From the NCBI GenBank assembly GCA_019633425.1, contig WSUB01000101.1, positions 62,001 through 126,000 on the forward strand: 64,000 nucleotides of DNA, in the 5' to 3' direction. Under the pieces are notes generated by a model, which saw only the letters and a program-made list of their open reading frames with translations, made no database searches and was not told where the DNA came from. Below are positions 47,601 through 60,496 of this stretch, in pieces. The stretch's first letter is position 1. Each line of letters starts with the position of its first letter. This DNA comes from Tulasnella sp. 424. Taxonomy: Eukaryota; Basidiomycota; Agaricomycetes; Cantharellales; Tulasnellaceae. Made by a program: the position numbers and the translations under genes.

Positions 47601-48239
47601 CAGAAGCAAAGGCGTAGCAGTGGACCTGCCTGAAAGTCGTTAAGAGAGGAAGGGTCTTGGTTCATGAGGGGATGGTCTTTGACTAGGCGGTCCTTTATGG
47701 TTAAAGAAATCGTCGACTTGGTCTTCTCGCGGAATTCCAGAGTGCTGCTGAAAATAACTTACCTTTGGGCCTGCAGGCACCACTTTGCCTCCAACATCTT
47801 CCCCTTCCCCACCTCTTGGAGCCCGCCGCCATTTTCGTCTGCTGACCTGATATATGTTTCTTTCTCTTTGTGTGACGTTGTTGCGCTTGGATTGCGCTTT
47901 GCCTTTACCCTGCGTGAATTGGATCATGTGTTTCCCAATGATTTGCTCTTTGTTGCACTTCACTTTGACCTCTTCGCCTCTTACGGTTCCCGCCCTGGGG
48001 CGTTACCTCTCCATCCAATATCTGCCCCTTCGCTTTGACCAATCTGGAGTCTATGTCATCCCCGTCCTCACCTCTCCATTCACACTTTTTTTCCGTTTCC
48101 TTATTTCCATGTCCCCCCATTTATCCCTTCAATGGTGTTGGCAATCTCTGTCCTAACATCCTGAGGTACTAATGCAATTAGGATCTACTTCAGCGTGACT
48201 TTGACTCGGGCCTTCGGCTTGCACCGAAGCGAAGAGGAG

Positions 48240-49500
48240 GGACTCCCTTGTCGGGGTGACGGAAAGGTTGAAATACTTGAGGGTACTTGCAGGATACTCA
48301 AGGGTCTGTGGTTGTGCATGCATGTGGAACGGGGAAATCACTTCGATGCCAAGCTGTACTCACACAAAGTTCCTATTCCCAGATTTCCTTGCCGAACGCT
48401 ATTTCGGGAGTCTTTTCGGAGCCGTCGAGCACAGGTTGTGATATTTGTGGGAACCATAAAGAAAGTCCGTGATGTCCATGATATTCGAGAAGCATACACC
48501 GAGTACTACGAACAATGTACGTATGTGAATGTCTAAGCGAACAAGAGAAGAGGTCCAACAACGAAACCAAGAGCGGTAGCACCGAGAACCATCAGCGAAG
48601 TCGAGGGCATCTTGACGGCAGTGCCAGCGTTGTGGGAGGCAGTGGCAGAAGCGCTGACAACGGAAGCACTGGAGCGGATGGACTGCCAGAGGGGAAAGTT
48701 CCGCGTGTCAGTAAAAAGGTACCCGTTACGTCAAAACAAAGTGCATCGCCCAGAAACACGCGAATTGGGAAGATGCACTGACCTGGGAGACGCTCGAGCG
48801 AGCAGAAGCCGCCGCGCTGGCAGCAGCGGAGGTGACAGCAGCCCGGCTGGTGGCAGCGGCGCTACTGATGGAAGCGACGGCAGACGAAGCGCTAGCGCTG
48901 ATGGACTGGACGGGTCCAGCTGAAAGGGAATGAAGCGCCGAAAGAGAAGGATAGGGTCGACGATGTAAGCCTCAAGCGAAACATGAGACAAACGAGGGAG
49001 TCGTACCATTGGCACAAAACTCCTCCGCAAAGTTGGCGGCAGCCTCCTGATCGGCCGCACTGCAGCTGGTGGTGATGCACTGCGCGACAGCATTGATGAA
49101 AGAATCATCTTGGCACAGGCAGTTGACGTCGGTCCTTTGTCAAGGAAAACAGGCGACGGTTAGCTACAATAACAAGGAAACTGGGAACGAGAAAGAATCA
49201 AACGCACTTGGTCGCGCAAGTAGACTGGGCAGTGGATTGTTGACCGCAGGTGGTGGCGCATTGGGGGATAGCGCCAGTACCGGTATTATCAGTGGCATCA
49301 GCACCGTCGGCGGTGTCAGTAGCAGTGGCGTCGGCGTTGTCAGTGGCAGTGGAGTCGCCAGTGTCGTCACCGGTGTCGTCCTGAGCGGCGACGCGTCCAG
49401 CAACGATGGCGAGGGTGGCAACGAAGAGAGTGGTGTAACGCATTTTGGTTGGATGTGTACTGTGAGCGGTATGGACGCGTTAGTACAGACGGAGCAAAGG
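48240..49500 (-). repeat. tandem duplication unit containing CFEM gene 3
   Basis: Second copy of the segment at 46390-47600, covering 3' flank, coding exons and the start of the promoter. Divergence is greatest in the spacer after the signal peptide and inside the CFEM domain. Confidence 0.75.
48533..49443 (-). CDS. CFEM-domain protein 3, secreted, GPI-anchor signal
   Basis: The signal peptide is MRYTTLFVATLAIVAGRVAA, nearly that of CFEM 2. The spacer is Asp/Thr-rich with repeats of DTGDDTGD and TADGADATD. The CFEM domain has IPQCATTC, STC, TDVNCLC, AQC, TSC and EFC, with Asp in the ligand position. The Ser/Ala stalk and C-terminal hydrophobic tail match CFEM 2; TAG at 48533-48535. The CFEM core differs more from CFEM 2 than the flanks do, which could reflect selection on the domain. 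Confidence 0.87.
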
Positions 49501-49610
49501 CGTAACAGTGGGACCTGCCTGGAAGTCGTGAAGAGAGGAAAGTCTTAGTTCGTGAAGGGGGGGATGGTCGTGGACTGAGGAAAACCAAACGACTTGGGGG
49601 TAGATGGTCC

Positions 49611-49618
49611 TTTATAAA
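49611..49618 (-). promoter_or_regulatory. TATA box of CFEM gene 3
   Basis: TTTATAAA lies about 170 nt upstream of the ATG at 49443. The matching site before CFEM 2 is degenerate. Confidence 0.4.
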
Positions 49619-50045
49619 ATGCGGGAGTGCGGGTCTGAAGGTCTTGACCTAAATCCGGAAAGTTCGATTACCTAACACAGCCCAAGACTCCCGTGACCGC
49701 TTGGCAAGGGTCGTCGGCGGGGCAGGACGGCGTTGGTTTGCGGGTTGGTCCGAATTCGGATGAAACATCTGCTCCAATCCCTTCGACTTCGAGACCAACA
49801 GTACCCTGACGCCTCATGGATTTCCAGGGTGCCTTCCTCAGAGGCATTGCACTATGCCTCTCCGAACAGCCCCCCATGGTTCTCAGTCACACACGTCGCC
49901 TCATCATGTAAATCATCCTTCCGAGTAATCATTCCAGTCGACAATATTACTCGATTTAGACAGAGTATAAATGTAGGGTATTCGCGAGAGGACGTAACAA
50001 GCGGGAAAAAACGGTCCAAATGTGCTGCCATCAAAGGTATGGGGC

Positions 50046-50898
50046 TTACGCAAAGAGGATCATGGGGCCGACGACGAAGCCAAGGACCGTGGCCGCAACA
50101 GCCATCATGGATCCAGGGACGGCCATGACAGCTTGAGCAGCGTTGTGCGTGGCGGTGGCCGAAACGGAAGCAGCCGAAACAGTGCTGACAACGGATTGGC
50201 TCAGCTGAGATAAAAAAAGAGGGTGACGTCATAAGCAAGCTTCTCTTATGCTGCGCGATTGAAGAAACTCACATGAGCGACGCTCGAGTTGGCAACAGAG
50301 GAAACGCTGGCAACAGCAGAAGATTGGGCAGCGCGGATGCTAGAGGTGATGGAAGCGACGGCTGAAGAGGCGCTCTGGCCGATAGAGTTCGTGCTGTTGG
50401 TGTCTGAATTTCGAAGAAAGAGGGATCGGGCGTCAATTCAGGGATTCGGCTCCGAGATCAGAATGGGAAAAAAGGCACAGGGCGGGAGAGCGGTGGGAAC
50501 ACCATAAAAAAAGTCGGATCATTTTTGAAAGACAGGGACACTTACATCCTTGGCAAAGGCTGGTTTGAAGGGCAGTAGCAGAGCTCACTTCGTCGGGGCA
50601 TTGCGACTCCAAGCACGACCTCGCGGCGCTTTGGAAGTCCTGGCTGGTGCAGACGCAAGAGAGATCGGCGCTTGAGAGGGAAAAAACAAACAAACAAACA
50701 TCAATGCCGTGTCCGAAGAAAAAATTGTGGAGATAAGGCTCACTAGCTGGAGCAGCCGGCGGATTGTGCGGCCTGGGTCGAGCAGGTGATGACGCAAGTA
50801 CTGATGCTTCCGGTATTGGCAGCAGCGCTAGCAGTACCAGTAGAGGACTGGGCAGCAGCGACGGCGGCGAGAGCAGCGACGATGAAGGTGGAACGCAT
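50046..50898 (-). CDS. CFEM-domain protein 4, secreted, GPI-anchor signal
   Basis: The signal peptide is MRSTFIVAALAAVAAAQ. The CFEM domain follows almost at once: ISTCVITC, AGC, ADLSCVC, RSC, SQC and SLC, eight Cys with the ligand Asp present. Intron positions match the other CFEM genes. A long Ser/Ala/Val stalk (SSVANSSVAHLSQSV) leads to a hydrophobic end VLGFVVGPMILFA with TAA at 50046-50048. The GFVVGP-(hydrophobic)-FA tail is shared with CFEM 2 and 3, marking common descent. Confidence 0.87.
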
Positions 50899-51087
50899 TA
50901 TGGATGGGTGGTTTGTCTGGACATTGCGACGTAGACTGAGGTCAGCACAAGACGGCTCCCCGTTCACAAACTCCAGAAACAGGACTTACGGGTTGGATAA
51001 GAGTCGTGAAGAGGGATCTGAGAGAGGTCGTGAAGAAGAGAACTGAAGGGGGATGCCAAGGTTTGAGACCGGCGTCCGATGGGCTTG

Positions 51088-51095
51088 TATTTATA
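51088..51095 (-). promoter_or_regulatory. TATA box of CFEM gene 4
   Basis: The minus strand reads TATAAATA about 190 nt upstream of the ATG at 50898. Confidence 0.45.
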
Positions 51096-51512
51096 GGCAA
51101 GGCACTTGGATCAGGCCCGACTGTCGGCGTTGGAAATTGAACGCAAGGTCCAAACATGCAAGTTGTGTGGCGTCATCAAATATCACGAGACTGTTCGCTG
51201 CACTTTACTTGTATTGAAAGTTATTACCCGCGTTGGTTCTTTTCTTAGGCCCATGCGGTCGGAGGGGGTGGGGCGTCTCTCCCTCCCAGCCAACCAGAGG
51301 TCGACAAACATTGCAGCATTTCGCCGAAAACACGACGTCATCGTCAGCCAAGCGACAGACACTCTTCTTTTTCAACGTCAAGGACGACGCACGACGTCAT
51401 ACTCCTTCAACAATAGCACTGCGCACATCGTTGCCGACGTTGAGGGGTCGGCATTGCAACAAAGACCTCCGGGCGTCTTCGCCCTTGGAGTTTCATTTCG
51501 AGGACGTTATTT

Positions 51513-52716
51513 TCAGTACACAACGAAACTAGTAGGCTTGTCCACTGCTCCAGCACTCAAATGTGCTACTTCCTTCAAGTCCCTACCACCCTCGGTTCTT
51601 TCGAACACCTTAATCCCGCCGCCGTGCAATCCCCCAAGAACCAAGTATCTATCCTCGTCTCCACCAAACGTCACAGCTCGCAAATGGTTCAGACCCGTCC
51701 GCACTTCCTTCACTAAAGAGAATCCCGCCGCAGAGTCCGCAGTTGTGAATATAGCGATCGAGTCTCCCTCGGGATGTGGGTCGTTCCTGTTCGACGCGTA
51801 AATGAGGGGCTCGGGGAATGCCGCGGTCGATTCGGTCAGCAGGACTGCAGCTCCAAGCATCCCTTTGGCCGGTTGTGTTGGCGGGGTCAGCAAAGACAAG
51901 CAGGCGCTTTCCTTGGCACCAGCTGCGGGGAGGGGGTAGGTCGATAGCGTGGACTCGAGTTCGTTCAAGACGTACACCGTCTCCCCTGCAATGTAAAGCG
52001 AACCACAACAAGACGAATCAGACTCCATGCTATCACCTCATAACCTCACACATTACCTTTGACGACCAAATGTCGAGGTCCATGGCCAGCCTTGGTCTTG
52101 AGTTCGCCTTTCACCTCCCAACTCGACGTAGCGCCGTTCCTCTCCAACGTCCAAACCTTGTCACTCCCCAAGTCCGGAATCAGCAGCTGCTCTCCAGAGG
52201 GATGGACGGCCACTTGATGTGGGTGCGACGCCTCTTGCCTGTCTGCATCTGGTCCCGTCCCTGGGAAGTCGAACTTCACAGGCTGATTGGGAGGTGCCAG
52301 TAACGCGGGCGGTGAGAGCTGCAATGGGATCGTCAAGAGCGTCCCGGAGCTGTACTAAAAGCGCCCGTCGGACTTGTCAGGAGCTTCCATTCCCCGGGTT
52401 TTAGCAATGGACCTACGTTTGCAGCAACGACCTCCTTCTCACCAACTGCAAAGTGTGCTGTCCCAGCTCCTCCACTCCAAACGCTCTGCAATAGCTCAAG
52501 CTTGCCATCATCATCTCGCTTGAACAGGACAATCTTGCCCTCATCGGTTTCGTTGCTGGCGAAGAGCAGGGACTTGTCCGTTGGGTGACTAGCGACCCAG
52601 GACGGGTTCGGTCCGGCCTCCGTCGTTCCGATGACTTGGAGACTCCCAGTCGAGGGGTCGAACGACAGTGTAGTGACCGAGTTCGTATAAGATCCGACGT
52701 AGATTTTGTGCACCAT
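51513..52716 (-). CDS. seven-bladed beta-propeller lactonase (6-phosphogluconolactonase-like)
   Basis: A YbhE/Pgl-type propeller that hydrolyses a sugar lactone; the exact substrate cannot be read from sequence. Three exons: MVHKIYVGSYTNSVTTLSFD with AGPNPSWVASHPTDKSLLFA, then YSSGTLLTIPLQL and the family motif SHPHQVAVHPSGEQLLIPDL followed by GHGPRHLVVK, then GETVYVLNELESTLS, LIYASNRNDPHPEGDSIAIF and GLNHLRAVTFGGD. The HPHQ and GPRH patches form the active-site face in bacterial relatives. Length of about 370 residues is usual. No signal peptide is evident, so it is probably cytosolic. Confidence 0.9.
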
Positions 52717-53766
52717 TCTGCGTTCGTCGTTCTAGCTTAATAGACACTTTATGCGAAGGTTGGGAAAAGTAGGACGTGTCGTTGAGATGATGAGGGGAGT
52801 TTCGCAGCCTTTAAACCCGTCTCCTTTGACCTTGAGGCTCGAGTCGGCGAGGCTCTGAGTTTTTCCGAAGAAAAGCGGAAGGGGTTAAAGGAGTGGCTGG
52901 TCAAGACGAAGTGGAGGGCGGGGAAGGCTAAAGTTCGGCTGTATTGCCTTTTCAGGGTCGCACGACCGTGGCGAGCTCAAGCCATTGCAGACACATTGCA
53001 AACAGCCGTACCGTGCTGCCTATGACCCCACGGGACATCGTTTCTCGCTTCATAGTCGGTTTTCACGGTAACACTAGCGATTGGCACGCGAGAGATAGAA
53101 GCTCCTCTCTGCTTTTTCGCCGGCTGAGCTAAAGAAGGAGCTTAGACAGCAACGCGATGGAGAAGGAGCTTGTTAGAGAATCTTTAGATCCTTCTGCGGT
53201 CGTCGGAGGTCCTCAGATAAGTGATACGGCAAAGATAAGTACCCAAGACGTTCTAAGGCGAGGTCCGCCGGCATCTCACCGATGTTCGAGTTTTCCTGAA
53301 GTAACCGGAACATCTGCTCGGGAGATCAAAACCCCACGGATAGACCACTGACATGAGTCCACAGAAGAAACAGGTAGTATCCGCGAGAAAGCACCTATTG
53401 CATGCGACCTCGGGAGTCGGAAATAAAAAGGCTTCCAGCTGGGTCAACGGTGGACCTGTATTGCACGAAGGCTCGAAAGCCAGAACGCGTGGCCGCATGA
53501 TTTACCCAGATATTCGACAGCTAGTGCCTCTGACATATCGGGTAGTGGCATGTCAGTGCTGCTCTGGACGGTGGCCGTCGTGAGATTCGTAAGCCGATTT
53601 GGAAGTCCGCCGTTTCCTCCGTTTCCGTCTCGGCTTTTTGTCCTCACCCATCCATTCCATATGTCTTAGCCACCGACACAAGTTCTCCAAATCAACGAAG
53701 CGATCATCTTGCTCTCATACACGACAAACATTTATTCGGTCTACATTCTTCAAAACAAGAGCCGAG
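52717..53766. other. intergenic, small open frame only
   Basis: About 1 kb between the lactonase start and the F-box gene. An ATG-initiated frame at 53157-53351 (64 codons) and others have no motif, and none can be extended by splicing with confidence. Treated as promoter sequence of both flanking genes. Confidence 0.4.
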
Positions 53767-55509
53767 ATGAATATTCTGCTAGCGTCTTGGCTTTACGTTG
53801 CTATGCTCGTAGTGATCTTTGCCCGGGATCCAACCGCCTTGAGATTAACACTGTTGTTATCCATCTTTGTGACCTCATTCACTGCTCGCTTAGTATGCGG
53901 ATCCTATCAACTGCCTCTTACACGTCACTGACTAGCGAATTGTAGCATCTTCCCGTCTACGTGAATCAGAGTGCTCAGACTCTACCTCTTGAAAAGGACT
54001 CTGCTCCCTCGCACGATCCCAGAATCGAATGGCTCAAGAAATTGAATACAGGAACGCAGGTTTGTTTTCTAGTCGTTTGAACGATATGCCGTTTCTCACC
54101 ATACACGGTTTTAGCGTTTGATTCAGCAACTAGAATTTTCCCTTCAGGAAGCCGTCCAACGCCCTGCTACCAAATCCGTTTCGACGTCGACGTCATACAT
54201 CCGCTCTCTTTCGGACAACGGGCCATTTGATCGTCTTCCCATGGAAATCACTACCGTTATTTTAGACGAGGTGGTACGGGACTTTGAGCCGATTAAAGTG
54301 GGGGAGCTTGATGAAGGTCGACTATCCATCATCCTCACGTGCCGACTTTGGGCGGATATCTTCTTTAGCAACCCGCTCTGGTGGACTGCCGTAGAGACGC
54401 ACAGCAGGATGGGCTACGGTGACGAACGAAAACTCAGGGCAGTTCTCAAGCGGTCGGGGAACCTTCCCCTTGACTTGATACTGGAGGGGTGGAGTTACGT
54501 TCCTGGCGGTGTCGACTTGCTGCGGAGTCAAGCGCCACGTCTGAGGACCTTGGCCTCTCACAATACGAGCACTGTGGACAGGGCTTTGGAGAGCATCGTA
54601 AGCCTCCCGCTTCCACAACTCAAGACGTTCAAACTCTCCCAGAACCTCAATGAAGATATCAAGTTGAATGCTCCTCTTCTTGAAGGGCTAAAGTTCGTCG
54701 GATCGTGGGATGGATATAGGGGGGGAACACTCAAGTTTGTGGAGGGCAGTCGGCCCACACTCCGAAACCTACGAGTCGAACGGAACTGGGATGACTTCAT
54801 CCACCTTCTCAGAGAGTCATCTCAGAGCATCCAAGCCTTCACCGCAATCGACCTCGGCTCGCAAAAACCCTGCCCTATCAACCGCATCGTCTTGCCGGCT
54901 CTAACGACCTGCCACCTACAAGGGCACGCTTCCTGGTCCACCTTCCTCATGATGGACGCCCGAAATCTCGAGAACATTACCTTCGTCAACTGGGACCCGG
55001 AGAGTGAACCCATCCTTCCACTAAAGTTGCTGCCATCGGCCAGGACGGTCGAATGGAGCGGCAAGCTCCAACTCTTGACCTTCATCTACAACGAGAGTGG
55101 AGACCTAGCCTGCCTCAAGCGCATCCTTCGTTCTATTACTCCCTCCATCCAGAAACTCGTCTTGAACCACAACGAGCCGTACCGACATGCAGTAACCGAC
55201 GTCGTATGGCACACCCCGGCGAACCCGGGATTGATCAGCGTTCTATGCAGCCCCGGAATATGTCCCGAACTGCAGGAACTCCACATCCGCGGTCGAACGT
55301 GGCTCACGGTCCCGGACATTCAGTCGATCGTCACTGCCCGTCAAGGCATATTGCGACGCGTCGTGGTGGAGAGGGTCGGTCGCGGCGAGCATACATCGGA
55401 AGAGATTCGGAGCGCCATGGAATGGCTACTGGAGGAGTTGGACGAGATACATATACCTAGTGCGGATCAATGGGTCGTCTCTGCTGGCGATATCGAGGAC
55501 GAGCAATGA
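53767..55509 (+). CDS. F-box-like protein with N-terminal hydrophobic segments
   Basis: Exons 53767-53892, 53946-54059 and 54115-55509 give 544 residues. The F-box-like motif FDRLPMEITTVILDEVV...CRLWADIFFSNPLWWTAV is of the type expanded in Agaricomycetes, followed by a repetitive Leu-rich region (LPLPQLKTFKLSQNLNED, LRVERNWDDF, CPELQELHIRGRTWLTVPDI) that would bind substrate. Upstream of the F-box the model has two hydrophobic stretches (ILLASWLYVAMLVVIFA and LTLLLSIFVTSFTA), then a polar linker. Splice signals for this leader are good, but a start further inside, for example at the Met before EITTVILDE, remains possible. It probably links a target to an SCF ligase. Confidence 0.75.
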
Positions 55510-55850
55510 CCCTGCCGAAGTTCTGCTATGAGCTAGCAGTATACGTAGAGACCGGCTCGGCAGGCCAGGGGAAGGTTTTATCCTATAGATTTTAGTAATA
55601 AACGTAGTAGGACTTGCTTTGTATTGACTGATCAATACCGAGGATTGCTCCCGCCACGGCATTTCATGCCCGTTTAGCTTCGTATGCTTGGTCTATCTAT
55701 TCAACTGACCGTTCAAATAACCTTCAAACAACATAAATAGCTATGTATGAGGGAGGTTCGACTATGTTTCATCTCCGGTGTGAATTTGATAGCTCTGATC
55801 TTTCTTGCACCAGCTACGCTTGAAGGAAAGGAACATACGAGTCAAACAGG
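55510..55850. other. convergent intergenic, 3' flanks
   Basis: The 341 bp between the stops of the F-box gene and GPN3 hold only 3' UTR sequence as far as I can see. Confidence 0.5.
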
Positions 55851-57142
55851 CTATTCGAAGTCACCTTCGTCCATGTCCTTCGGCTGAATGAACGGGCTTG
55901 TCAGGTCAGGAGATTCGATCCTGAAGATAGCTAAGATCGACTGACTTCAATAGGTTCCTCGTCCTCCCCGTATTGAATAGAGTAATCGATGTGGCTGAGA
56001 ACAGCAGCGAGAGAATCGGTGTCTGTGAGGTCCAATGGGAGAAACGATACCAATGGGTGATCATCTATCTGAGGATGGAAACCAAGCATTCTGGGTTAGC
56101 CGCAAGCAAAAAACTGGGAGTTGGGGGAGTGAATGCACCAGCTGTGCGATCGCTTGATTTAAAGAGTGGAATTTGGGGTTAGATCGCGATGTTGGGGTCT
56201 TTTCAGATAGGAGGTACGGGTCTGGATCCAGGTATCTGGGCGCACAATCAAGGCAGATGTCTGTCAGGAGCGAAGATCACTTCGAAGACTTATAAAATCC
56301 GGTGACCTTGCGATGTCCTTTTTACTCCGTAAGCCGTTGCGGCCTTTTGTAGTGCTTGGTGTAATTAAATCCATCTTGCTCATGATGTTGATCCACGGAA
56401 TTTCCAAGTTCACCATGGATGACATGGCCGAAAGCACACCACTGAAGAATATTGAAATTTTAGATATGTGAAACAAATATCCGCGTGGCGTGCTCGTTAG
56501 AGTGGCACTCACGAAAAGTATTTGTAACGATCTTCCATGAATTGGGACTCGAGCAAATAAGCGGCACATGTTCGGATGCCCAATACCTGGAAATGCCGCA
56601 GAAGAGATGGAAGAAAGTTGTGGTGGGTGTAAATCTCAATTTGACCTGATTTGACCCGCTTGAGTCAGTCATCGAATCACAGCGGAGGGAGTAGTGCCCA
56701 GTACCCGGACAATCCACTATAATGTAGTCGCTGTCGTATTCTCCAATTTCTTCATCTAACCAGTCGAGGTTTTGCATCAAATATCTACGACAGAGGAAAT
56801 AGACTCATAAAAGGGAGATGACAGTATTGAGAGCGTCGAGACTCACTCGAAGCAATAAACCAACCCGCCATTTGGGCCGTAGCCCAACTCTTTCATGGCA
56901 TCCTGAAGGCTAATAAGATTGCGGATATCAATTGAAGGCTCAACTCCAAAGGATTCATCGGTCGCCGCTGGGTCTAAATTGAACAGATGGCCGTTTCTTT
57001 TGACTGTCTGGAGGTGAGTAATGAGAGAGGTGCAGAAGGTTGATTTGCCAGCACCAGCCGGACCTGGCGAGGCAAGAGTGAATAACGCTAAGCAATAGCA
57101 TATTAACCGCAACTCACCGCAGACAAAAATAGCGTAACGCAT
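55851..57142 (-). CDS. GPN3: GPN-loop GTPase 3
   Basis: GPN3 works with GPN1 (Npa3) in assembly and nuclear import of RNA polymerase II. Exon 1 is MRYAIFVCG. Exon 2 brings the P-loop [30 protein letters not shown] and the family-defining Gly-Pro-Asn in [14 protein letters not shown]. Then [26 protein letters not shown] as the switch region, [28 protein letters not shown] with the base-recognition SKMD, and a C-terminus [13 protein letters not shown]...MDEGDFE. TAG is at 55851-55853. Length is near 290 residues. It is divergent from the F-BAR/SH3 gene with only 139 bp between ATGs. Confidence 0.93.
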
Positions 57143-57281
57143 CTGAAGCCACTCTTGTACCGTCGGTGGCTGTGAGTTCGACGAGTTTTCCGACCCTCCG
57201 GGGTTAACGGTCTTTAATCCCGCTGTTGTGAACCAAACCGCTCTCGACCTTCCCCTACTACCCAAGACACCAGCCTCAGCC

Positions 57282-60200
57282 ATGGCTAGCTCACTCCTTG
57301 GTCGTAGGAGCAACTCGACAACATCCCTATCAAAGTTTTTTCACGAACTACCTGATCCAGACCAAAGCTCGATCGACTTCTGCAACTCGTTTTGGGGGCC
57401 CAATGACTGCGGTGTTGAGGTCCTCTTCGCTCGTATGCGAGGCGCTGTGCGGACGATGGAGGAGGTGCGAGGGTTTTGGAAAGAGAGGTAAGTTGTCTCG
57501 AAGAAGAACTGCTCGATGAAACGCGCCCATAGTTTGAGGCCTTACTCATAGCCGTCCATATTACGGTCAGGATTGCGATAGAGGAGGAATACGCGAAAAA
57601 GTTGGCAAAAATCGCAAAGTTACCTTTGGGAAGAGATGAGATTGGGTAATTCTCCTTACGCGATCTCTATCTATCATGACTTGTGCGCTGATCGTTACGT
57701 CGCCGCTTTGGTTCAGGGACCTTCGGGCAGCGCTTGACACTCTCCGCACGGAAACAGACGCGCAAGCCGCTCAGCACCTCGCCTTTGTCCAATCAATGAA
57801 GCGAGACCTTGACCAACCTACGAACGACTTTATCGGAAAGCAAAACAATCATAAAAAGACTTTCCAAGCCGCAATTGAGAAGTCGTACAAGGCGAAGCAG
57901 ACCCAGGAGAAATATGTCGAAAAGGTATCGGGTTGTTCTTTGCGCATCTCGGATGTGTACCCTGACGATTTTTCGTAAAAAGGCTCGGGAAAAATACGAA
58001 TCCGACTGCGTTCTAATCAACTCCTATACCGCCCAATCTACCCTACTCCAAGGCAAAGAGCTAGACAAGATTCAGACCAAACTTGAAAGGGCACAGCAGA
58101 CTGTTCAGGCAAATGAGAGGGATTACCAGAACTTTGCGCGCGCACTGGGAGACACTTGCAAACGTTGGGAAGGAGAGTGGAAAACGTATTGCGACGTGAG
58201 TTTGGATGTATGCGAATCTGCTGGAACAGGGTTCTGATAGTTCTTCGGTCTAAATAGCAATGTCAAGACCTCGAAGACGAACGGATCGAATTCATCAAAG
58301 ATAACGTTTGGGCGTATGCCAATGCCGTTTCAACCGTTTGCGTGGCCGATGATGAAGTATGGTCATTCTAAAGTCATGTAGAGTGCGGGTACTGATCACG
58401 CTTGAACATCTCCTACAGTCCTGCGAGAAGCTTCGGGTACATCTGGAACAGGTCGACGCGGATAAAGAGATGGAGCATTTTGTCAAGGATTACGGAACTG
58501 GCCCCATGATGTCTGAGCCCATGCCTTTCATCTCATACAAGCAAAGCGACCCACCGGGTAGACCAAAGCAAAAGATGGCCAACTACCTGCGATCTTCGGT
58601 TCGTGCCCCGTTGATGCGGTCCACTTTGCCCGTCGGGCCTCCAGAACCTGAACCCACTGGACCCGGCGCGGCCGGAATCGGGGCAGGCGGCGGCAAGAAA
58701 CAAGATGCAAAGGAGATGCCTAATGGGCGAGAGCCTCAACCAAACTCTCGGCAAGGTCCAACAACCGACAAAACTCAGGCTCCTATGAGCCCTGCTTCTC
58801 AGTCTACCGCTTTGTCATATCAACAGACCGGAACTTCTCTTGCCAGCAGTGCGACTGTCTCGACCACACGCAATCTCCCAACTCAGCAAGGGCAACGAGA
58901 CTCCAGGCATGGTGTCGATCCTCCAACGATGCTGAGCATCGGTGGCAACGCCTATCCCGTTGACGCGAACGCAGATCCACAATCGGCACGTAACTTTACA
59001 GGAGCTGTCGGGGATCAGAACGATCCAATCGCACAGGCGTTGGATGCTCTGAAGAAAGGAGGAGGAGTTACGAGGAACGGTGTTGGCAGCATCCGATCGA
59101 GGGCTGGTTTTAATCCTACCCCGGGTCCGACGGGATCTGTTCCCGTTCCTAAGCCGACGCCATCTGGACAGGAACCAACGCGAAATAAGTCAATGGACTA
59201 CCGGGACTACGCAAATAACGTCGTTGGCGCACATCCCTCATCCCGTCCGACTTCACCTATGTCACCTCCACGTGCCGCCATGATGCAACCTCCTTCAGCA
59301 GGACAGCAGGACCTCAGTCACATGCATCAGCAAGCTTTCCCCGGCGAACGAAGGTTGAGCATGAATAGGGGCCAACCAGGCCAACAGCCTGCACCGGTGC
59401 GGTCGCCGAGTCCCGCAAGAGACGGTTTCGCTGGGATTGGGGCACAGGGTAGAAGTCCAAGCCCGCAACCATTCAATCGTGCGCCAAGTCCGGGAGTTCA
59501 CCAAGGTCACCCGAACCAGCCACCAGCAGGTTATGGGCCCAATCCGGCTGGTCAAAGATCCAATTCCAGCGCCGTTAATAGGGCCCCTAGTCCTTCGTTT
59601 GGTATCGCACTTGATGCATCTGGTCAAGTGGCACAAGATTCCTTGGCGGAGGAGTACGCTCGGCGATCCCAGTATCAACAGCCGCCGCCACCGCAACAGC
59701 AGTACCACTCCCAACAAGCTTCTCAATATCAACCGCCGGCCAATCAGGGATACCAACAAAGTCAACCATCAAGTTACCAGCCACAGCAAACACAGCCTCA
59801 GTTTGGCGGATCAAACGGATACCCCTCAGGGCTGCCTCAACAACCCGGTTCAGTCGGTGGTGTCCCTCCAAGCTCATCTTATAACCAACCAGGGTATACG
59901 CCTCCAAGCTCTCAAGTTCCCGCTGGAGGCAGCTACCCACAGCAGCAGCAACAGCCGGCCAGAGCGCCTAGTCCCGCAGCGAGGCGGACCCCCTCGCCAG
60001 CACCCCAGGCTGCACCCATTCCTCCTCAGGGAAGCTCTTCTGCGCCAACGCAGGTCACGGACGATGGCGCGAACGTCTTGTTTTATGGTGCGTCTAGCCT
60101 TGTCCCTGCCCCTTAAGAGTACACCGTTTCCTCGGCTGATCTGTTTTCACGCAGTCAAAGCGCTTTACGACTACAGAGCAACCATTCCTGAAGAGTTTGA

Positions 60201-60333
60201 TTTCCAATCCGGTGATATTATTGCAGTCACTGCTACTCCTGATGACGGGTGGTGGTCAGGAATGTTGCTTGACGATTCACGGAGGGTGCCCGGACGAACG
60301 GTCTTCCCGAGCAACTTCGTGTGCTTATTCTAG
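57282..60333 (+). CDS. F-BAR and SH3 protein of the Cdc15/Imp2/Hof1 family
   Basis: These proteins bind the plasma membrane at the division site and recruit actin-ring and septum factors. Exons run from ATG 57282 with about 880 residues. The F-BAR region is residues 1 to about 290: [114 protein letters not shown] long Pro/Gln/Ser-rich disordered region follows, with repeated RSPSP-like motifs, likely phosphorylation sites. A terminal intron precedes the SH3 domain, [20 protein letters not shown] ... WWSGML ... FPSNFVCLF. It is the intact parent type of the chimeric gene at 17801; both upstream regions share about 80 bp (for example CCGGGGTTAACGG). Confidence 0.93.
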
Positions 60334-60496
60334 ATGACTGACGTCGGACATTTTATCTACTTCCCCTCTTTTGTTTTCACTCATGGTTTAGTATATATCT
60401 CTATGAATCCTTCTCTGCAGCATCGCCACCTGACGCGGGCGCGGTGTTTACGTGTTTGTCGGCAACGGCGATTCTCATCTCGACTGGACCTCTCTC

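Noticed and set aside
53157..53351. Small ORF of 64 codons between the lactonase and F-box genes
   Set aside because: ATG present but no homology signal, no duplicate and no splice extension. Could be chance.
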